Shown piece by piece: positions 59,984 to 64,000 of a stretch of 64,000 nt of DNA; the stretch's first letter is position 1, and the number at the start of each line of letters is the position of its first letter. Source of the DNA: RAM1 sp041905405 (GTDB lineage Bacteria; Pseudomonadota; Gammaproteobacteria; Burkholderiales; Burkholderiaceae_C); NCBI GenBank assembly GCA_041905405.1, contig JAYRLC010000002.1, forward strand, positions 124,001 to 188,000. The letters run 5' to 3'. Under the pieces are notes generated by a model. That model worked only from the letters and a program-made list of their open reading frames with translations. It had not been told where the DNA came from and ran no database searches. The translations under genes and the position numbers were made by a program.

Positions 59984-61372
59984 TCAACGCTTGTCGATCA
60001 GCCGGATCGGCTTCTGCCGCTTTTCAATGCCGGTCAGCTCGGCCAGATCGCCGGGCGCACACAACGCCACACGCATCTCCACGCCCAGGCGCGCGCGCAA
60101 CAGCTGCTCAATCTCGGCCTGCGCGGCCGGAGCATGCGCGCCGCGCAGCTCGGCCCGCACAATCATCTCTTCGCGCGCACCTTCGCGCGTGAGCTCGCAG
60201 ATGAACTCACCGGTGAATTCCGTGCGCTCGGCCTGCAGGACCGCGCCGATGCTGGTCGGGTACACATTGATGCCGCGCAGCTTGACCATGTTGTCGCTAC
60301 GCCCGCGAAAGCCCACGATGCGCCGGAACGGAATGCCAAGCGCCGACGAGCCTTCCACCAGATGCGTCACGTCATGCGTGTTGAAACGGATGATGGGGAA
60401 AATGTCGTCCTTGAACAGGCAGGTGCAGACCATGTCGCCCAGCTCGTCACCCCTTGTGGGCAGGCCGGTCTCGGGGTGCAGCAGTTCGAGGTACTGCGCG
60501 TCCTCGGCGATGTACAGGCCATCGCGTTCGGGGCCTTCGCCGCAGATCAGACCGGTGTCGCCCACGCCGTACCAGTCATACACCTCGCAGCCGGCCCAGG
60601 CCTTGCTGATGGCCGAGCGGCCCTCGGGGCCCAGGTGGCCGGTGACCATGCGCAGGCGGATGTCCTCGCCGGGGACGATGCCGTTCTCGCGCGCGACGTC
60701 GGCCAGCCGCAGCAGGAAGTCGCCGAAGCCCACGAGCACGTTCACATTGAAATCGCGCATCAGCGCGACCTGTTGCGCCGAGCGCGTCTCGGCCCCGTGC
60801 CCCGCCGTCAGCAGTTGCGCCCCGACCCAGTGCACGATGCTCTCGCGGATGTAGTGGCCGCCGTTGACCATGCCAAAGCCATACACCGAATGCACCACGT
60901 CCTCGCGCCGCATGCCCTGCAGCAGGTAGTTGCGCGCGAGCAGCACGTTCTGGATCTCGCGGCTGCGCGGCCCGAACAGCAGCGGCTGCGGCCTGCCCGT
61001 GGTGCCGCTGGTGGTGTGAAAGATCAGCGGCGGACGCTTGTCCGCAGGGTACGTGTCCAGGCCATGGAAGTCGCCGATGGGCGGATGCGCCTCGACCGAA
61101 GCCATGAGGTCTTCTTTGGAATAGGTTGGCAGCTTGGTGATGTCGTCCAACCCACCGATGTCGCCGGGCTCGATGCCGCGCGCGCCCCACAGACGCTGGT
61201 AGAACGGCGTCTTCCAGGCAAAGGCGACGATCTTGCGGAAGCGCTCGTCCTGCAATGCGCGCAGCTCGTCGCGGCTCATGCCCTTGAAGCGCGCCATGAA
61301 TGCGTCGCCCAGCGGGTACTCGCGGCGGATGAAAGGAATGTCGGCGGCTTCGAAATAGTCGTAATGGCTCAC
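59984..61372 (-). CDS. PaaK-like acyl-CoA ligase
   Basis: A 462-residue adenylate-forming enzyme close to phenylacetate-CoA ligase. The ATP loop is FHTTSGTTGRPQPLLF, the middle motif YDWYGVGDTGLICGE and the hinge GFRGRSDNMVKLRGINVYP; AFAWKTPFYQRLW and FTGEFICEL are also typical. It would activate a carboxylic acid with ATP and CoA. The GTG at 61372 has AAGGAAA just upstream and avoids overlap with the MmgE/PrpD gene, 28 bp away on the same strand. As part of the operator-marked set it offers a second way, beside the CoA-transferase, to make a CoA ester. Confidence 0.9.
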   Translation of the reverse strand: MSHYDYFEAADIPFIRREYPLGDAFMARFKGMSRDELRALQDERFRKIVAFAWKTPFYQRLWGARGIEPGDIGGLDDITKLPTYSKEDLMASVEAHPPIGDFHGLDTYPADKRPPLIFHTTSGTTGRPQPLLFGPRSREIQNVLLARNYLLQGMRREDVVHSVYGFGMVNGGHYIRESIVHWVGAQLLTAGHGAETRSAQQVALMRDFNVNVLVGFGDFLLRLADVARENGIVPGEDIRLRMVTGHLGPEGRSAISKAWAGCEVYDWYGVGDTGLICGEGPERDGLYIAEDAQYLELLHPETGLPTRGDELGDMVCTCLFKDDIFPIIRFNTHDVTHLVEGSSALGIPFRRIVGFRGRSDNMVKLRGINVYPTSIGAVLQAERTEFTGEFICELTREGAREEMIVRAELRGAHAPAAQAEIEQLLRARLGVEMRVALCAPGDLAELTGIEKRQKPIRLIDKR

Positions 61373-61400
61373 GGGTTTCCTTGGGGTTCGTTTGAAAAGA

Positions 61401-62825
61401 TCAGGCCGCGAACAGCGGGTCCAGAAGTTCACGGGGGAATGCAACGTCCATGCCGTCGCCGTCCAGCAGGCGGCGCGCGGCGTCCAGCGCGGCGTCGCGG
61501 CGCGCGGGCGCCACGCCGCCGTAGTCCATCAGCATGGCCGCCTTGTGCAGCACGCGCACGGGCGGCAGGGCCAGCTCGGGGTCGCCCAGCGAGTCGCGCA
61601 CCTCGTGGCGCAACACGCGGCCGTCCGCCAGCGTCAACGTGACGCGCGCGCCGTAGTGCGCGGGGTAGTCGGCCTGGTGCGTGGGCGACACACCAAGCGA
61701 CACGCGCGCGGCAACCGCGCGCAGCGCCTCGCGCGTGAACACGTCGTCGTTGAAATGCGTGGGCTCCAGCGGGCCCAGCGCCGCCGCCGCGGCCACCACG
61801 TACTGCAATGAGAACTTGGCCTCGGTTCGCGTCGTCGGCCGCAGGTTGTCGCAGATGGCGACGGCGTCGGCGAACGATTCGACATGGGCACTGGCAAATT
61901 CGAGCGGGCCGCCGCCCTGCGCAGCGCGCAGCGCCAGCACGCAGTCGATTGTGGCGTGCGTGTGGCGGCAGGCCGGCCAGGGCTTAAAGCTCGTGCCGTG
62001 TATCAGCCAGTCGTTTTCAGGCGCCACAACGGCCTGCGGGTTGGGCTGCGCGCCGTCGCCGCCATCGCACATCGCGGCGAACAGGCCGCGCGGACCTTCC
62101 AGAATGTATTGCGGACCGGTGAAGTCCGACTGTGCGAGCGATGCGGCCGTCAGACCCGACCAGGCCGCATGCGCCGTGTGCAGCTGCTTGGACATGACGG
62201 GCTCGAAGCGCACCTGCCACAGGCCCGCGGCCTGCGTGCCCGCATTGCCCAGCGCCCAGACGGTCTGCTCGGGGTTCAGGCCCAGTACCGACGCGCTGGC
62301 GGCAGCCGCGCCGAACGCGCCGGCCGTGGCCGTGTTGTGCCAGAAGCGGTAGTGGTGCGGGCCCAACGCGCGGCCGATGCGGGCCATGGCCTCGTAGCCG
62401 CGAACGACCCCGTCCAGCACCTGGTGCGCAGCCAGGCCGCGCGTGCGCGCCAGCGCCGCCAGCGGGGGCAGCACGGCCGGCCCCGGGTGCAGGATGGCCT
62501 CGCGGTGCATGTCGTCCATTTCCTCGACATTGGCGGGCGCGGCGTCCTGCAGCAGCGCGTGGTACAGGTCGCTGGCGGGCCCCAGCAATGAGTGCGCCAT
62601 GGCGCCCGCAACCTCGCCGCCAACACCCGGCCAGCGCCGCACCACGCCGCCCACCGGCGCCCGCGCGCCCGCGGCCACGCAACCGATCCAGTCAATCCAG
62701 TGCAGCACTGCCCGCGTGCGGCTGCGCGTGTCCACCGCGACTGCGAGCCGCTGCACAAGCCGCGCCGTGAGCGAATCGCCGGCGGGCGTCGGCTGCGCGC
62801 TGGAATTCTTAATTGGTACGGTCAT
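61401..62825 (-). CDS. MmgE/PrpD family protein
   Basis: A 474-residue member of the 2-methylcitrate dehydratase/cis-aconitate decarboxylase family. Seen: DWIGCVAAGARAPVGG, EMDDMHREAILHPGPAVLP, GRALGPHHYRFWHNTATAGAFGAAAASA and SFKPWPACRHTHATIDCVLAL, all family hallmarks. Members dehydrate or decarboxylate tricarboxylates, or act on related hydroxy acids. In this cluster, beside CitE- and MaoC-type enzymes, a branched C5-C6 di- or tricarboxylate is plausible. The ATG at 62825 is preferred; the ATG at 62924 would run the coding region across the shared operator. Confidence 0.9.
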   Translation of the reverse strand: MTVPIKNSSAQPTPAGDSLTARLVQRLAVAVDTRSRTRAVLHWIDWIGCVAAGARAPVGGVVRRWPGVGGEVAGAMAHSLLGPASDLYHALLQDAAPANVEEMDDMHREAILHPGPAVLPPLAALARTRGLAAHQVLDGVVRGYEAMARIGRALGPHHYRFWHNTATAGAFGAAAASASVLGLNPEQTVWALGNAGTQAAGLWQVRFEPVMSKQLHTAHAAWSGLTAASLAQSDFTGPQYILEGPRGLFAAMCDGGDGAQPNPQAVVAPENDWLIHGTSFKPWPACRHTHATIDCVLALRAAQGGGPLEFASAHVESFADAVAICDNLRPTTRTEAKFSLQYVVAAAAALGPLEPTHFNDDVFTREALRAVAARVSLGVSPTHQADYPAHYGARVTLTLADGRVLRHEVRDSLGDPELALPPVRVLHKAAMLMDYGGVAPARRDAALDAARRLLDGDGMDVAFPRELLDPLFAA

Positions 62826-62850
62826 ATTTTTGATTAACACTCTTTTGTCA

Positions 62851-62889
62851 TTGACTGAAGAATCGACGATACCTATACTTGTCCGTACA
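62851..62889 (+). promoter_or_regulatory. Promoter with GntR/UTRA-type operator for citE-maoC
   Basis: TTGACT (62851-62856), a 17-bp spacer and TATACT (62874-62879) are followed at once by TGTCCGTACA (62880-62889). Transcription would start inside or just after the operator. It also lies upstream of the divergent MmgE/PrpD gene and may serve both. Confidence 0.72.
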
Positions 62890-62926
62890 TATTTTAGAGG
62901 CCAGTTCCATTTGCTGGCAAACAATT

Positions 62927-63787
62927 TTGCAGGACTCCACCACCACTACCGCCACGGCGCCGCGCTCGATGCTCTTCGTGTCGGGCGAGAAACCCGAACG
63001 CTTTCCCAAGGCCCTGGCCGCGGGCGCAGACCTGGTGTGCATCGACCTGGAAGACGCGGTGCACCCCGACTTCAAGCAGGCGGCGCGCCGGCAAGTGCTG
63101 GAGTTCGCGCGCGCCCATCGCGGCGCGCCGCTGGCCGTGCGGCTGAACCAGCTGCGCGGACCCGAGGGCCTGCGCGACTTGCTGGCCCTGGCCGAATCCG
63201 GCGCCGTGCTGGACTGGCTTTTGCTGCCCAAAGTGGAGCACCCCGACGATCTGTCGCTGGTCCACGCCGTGGCGGGCCATGCCTTTCACCGTCTCGCGCC
63301 GCTGATCGAAACGCCGCTGGGCCTGCAGCAGGCATCCACCATGGCCGCCATGGCCCGCACCGACGCGCCCAAACTCGCCGCGCTGATGCTGGGTGGTGCC
63401 GACCTGAGCGTGGAGCTGGGCTGCACGTTCGGCTGGGACGGCCTGCTGCATGCACGCGGTGCGCTGGTGGCCGCCGCGCGCCGTACCGGCCTGCAGGTGT
63501 GGGACGTGCCCCACCTGGGCCTGACCGACCTGGACGGCCTGCGTGATGAGACACGCCGCGTGGCCGCTTTGGGCTTTAGCTGCAAGAGCGCCATCCACCC
63601 CACGCAAATCGCCCCCATCCACGATGCGTTCGTGCCGCCACCGGCCGACGTGGCCTGGGCCAGGGCCATGCTGGACGCACAGGCTGCCCATCACACGGGT
63701 GCTTTCATCTTCCAGGGAAAGATGATCGACCCCCCCATTCTGGCCAAGGCCCGCCGCGTGCTGCGGATGGCCGGCGCCGCCCCTTGA
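62927..63787 (+). CDS. HpcH/HpaI aldolase, CitE-like lyase
   Basis: A ~286-residue TIM-barrel protein of the citrate lyase beta/malyl-CoA lyase type. Seen: RSMLFVSGEKPERFPKALAAG, ADLVCIDLEDAV (metal and base region), AVRLNQLRG (arginine), PLIETPLGLQQ (glutamate) and KSAIHPTQIAPIHDAF. It should split a malyl- or citramalyl-CoA-type ester into acetyl-CoA and an oxoacid. The start is uncertain: a TTG at 62879 would precede the predicted transcription start; TTG 62927 or ATG 62969 (just before LFVSGEK) are possible. The MaoC-type gene follows after 30 bp. Confidence 0.88.
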   Translation: MQDSTTTTATAPRSMLFVSGEKPERFPKALAAGADLVCIDLEDAVHPDFKQAARRQVLEFARAHRGAPLAVRLNQLRGPEGLRDLLALAESGAVLDWLLLPKVEHPDDLSLVHAVAGHAFHRLAPLIETPLGLQQASTMAAMARTDAPKLAALMLGGADLSVELGCTFGWDGLLHARGALVAAARRTGLQVWDVPHLGLTDLDGLRDETRRVAALGFSCKSAIHPTQIAPIHDAFVPPPADVAWARAMLDAQAAHHTGAFIFQGKMIDPPILAKARRVLRMAGAAP

Positions 63788-63817
63788 ACCTCAAGCAACA
63801 CACGGAGAAAACACACC

Positions 63818-64000
63818 ATGGTCCAGACCCTGAACAAGGTTGGCGAGAACCGCTACCGCGAATCCTTCGGCCGCTACTACGAAGACTTCAACATCGGCGA
63901 CGTGTACGAGCATCGCCCCGGCCGCACCATCACGCAGGCCGACAACATCTGGTTCACGCTCCTGACCATGAACACGCACCCCATGCACTTCGACGAGGAG
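63818..64000 (+). CDS. MaoC-family (R)-hydratase, 3' end outside window
   Basis: The first 61 codons of a MaoC-like hot-dog protein: ESFGRYYEDFNIGDVYEHRPGR and TITQADNIWFTLLTMNTHPMHF are the start and the catalytic region of mesaconyl-CoA or beta-methylmalyl-CoA hydratase-type members, with the catalytic aspartate (QAD) and histidine (NTHPMHFD) visible. It would add water to an unsaturated CoA ester, giving a substrate for the CitE-like lyase encoded 30 bp upstream. A CGGAGAA ribosome site lies ahead of the ATG. The gene runs past the end of the window. Confidence 0.88.
   Translation, partial: MVQTLNKVGENRYRESFGRYYEDFNIGDVYEHRPGRTITQADNIWFTLLTMNTHPMHFDEE

Noticed and set aside
62879..62881. 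TTG as the start codon of the CitE-like gene
   Set aside because: It overlaps the operator and precedes the transcription start predicted from the -10 box at 62874-62879, so it could not be in the mRNA leader.

Overview
The window is a GC-rich, densely coded bacterial chromosome segment. Gene content and style (phosphonate regulator and HD-protein types typical of Burkholderiales, SET-domain protein, TopB with a SWIB tail, BMP-type and TRAP importers, many ATGA/GTGA stop-start overlaps) point to a Burkholderiales betaproteobacterium, most likely Comamonadaceae. That is an inference; there is no rRNA or tRNA here to settle it. I see no CRISPR array, complete insertion sequence, rRNA or tRNA.

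Layout. (1) 1-9.3 kb: housekeeping and sensory genes: biotin ligase (cut by the window edge), a SET-domain methyltransferase, a TlpA-like thioredoxin plus topoisomerase III operon, a chemoreceptor with a stand-alone periplasmic Cache protein, a lipoprotein and a beta-lactamase-fold serine hydrolase. (2) 9.4-12.3 kb: one 961-residue protein that joins a peptidoglycan-binding domain, a GH19/lysozyme-like domain, a papain-like cysteine peptidase and an alpha/beta-hydrolase. (3) 12.4-26.1 kb, all on the minus strand: a nitrogen-scavenging island with biuret hydrolase (BiuH), a second isochorismatase-fold amidohydrolase (candidate triuret hydrolase), AtzG, AtzE, an AtzH-like protein, allophanate hydrolase AtzF, a BMP-type and an SsuABC-type ABC importer, and a GntR/FCD regulator. 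(4) 26.1-28.3 kb: a helix-turn-helix/nucleotidyltransferase pair resembling a toxin-antitoxin module, then a Fic remnant abutting a clipped ABC ATPase. (5) 28.3-29.9 kb: small regulators and a NIPSNAP protein. (6) 29.9-36.5 kb minus strand: two gamma-glutamyl hydrolases, an aldehyde dehydrogenase, an iron-type alcohol dehydrogenase, an HAD phosphatase and a glutamine-synthetase-like ligase, together fitting a gamma-glutamylated amino-alcohol route. (7) 36.5-48.9 kb: a complete 2-aminoethylphosphonate (AEP) system: PhnW and a PhnSTU-type importer on the minus strand; divergently a GntR/FCD regulator, phosphonoacetate hydrolase PhnA, phosphonoacetaldehyde dehydrogenase PhnY, a Phn-associated HD protein, a DMT transporter and a dimethylglycine-dehydrogenase-like flavoprotein. 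(8) 48.9-64 kb: transcription units carrying a shared operator, TGTCCGKACA-like, next to their promoters; they surround a GntR/UTRA regulator and include a TRAP importer, CoA transferase, enoyl-CoA hydratase, PaaK-like CoA ligase, MmgE/PrpD, CitE and MaoC proteins, an amidase and an allantoinase-like deacetylase. A putative Na+/H+ antiporter with a structured leader is embedded among them.

Non-coding highlights: three copies of a ~245-bp intergenic element (15391-15637, 34902-35145, 51365-51612) whose long inverted termini differ in sequence between copies yet stay self-complementary; a palindromic repeat inserted across the atzE/atzH junction that supplies the AtzE C-terminus; five matching operators in the right-hand 15 kb; and a divergent promoter with an inverted-repeat operator between the two phosphonate operons.

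Taken together the window reads as an accessory catabolic archipelago for unusual N and P sources (biuret/triuret-type ureides, amino alcohols, AEP, a dicarboxylate-like acid), each block with its own importer and GntR-family regulator.
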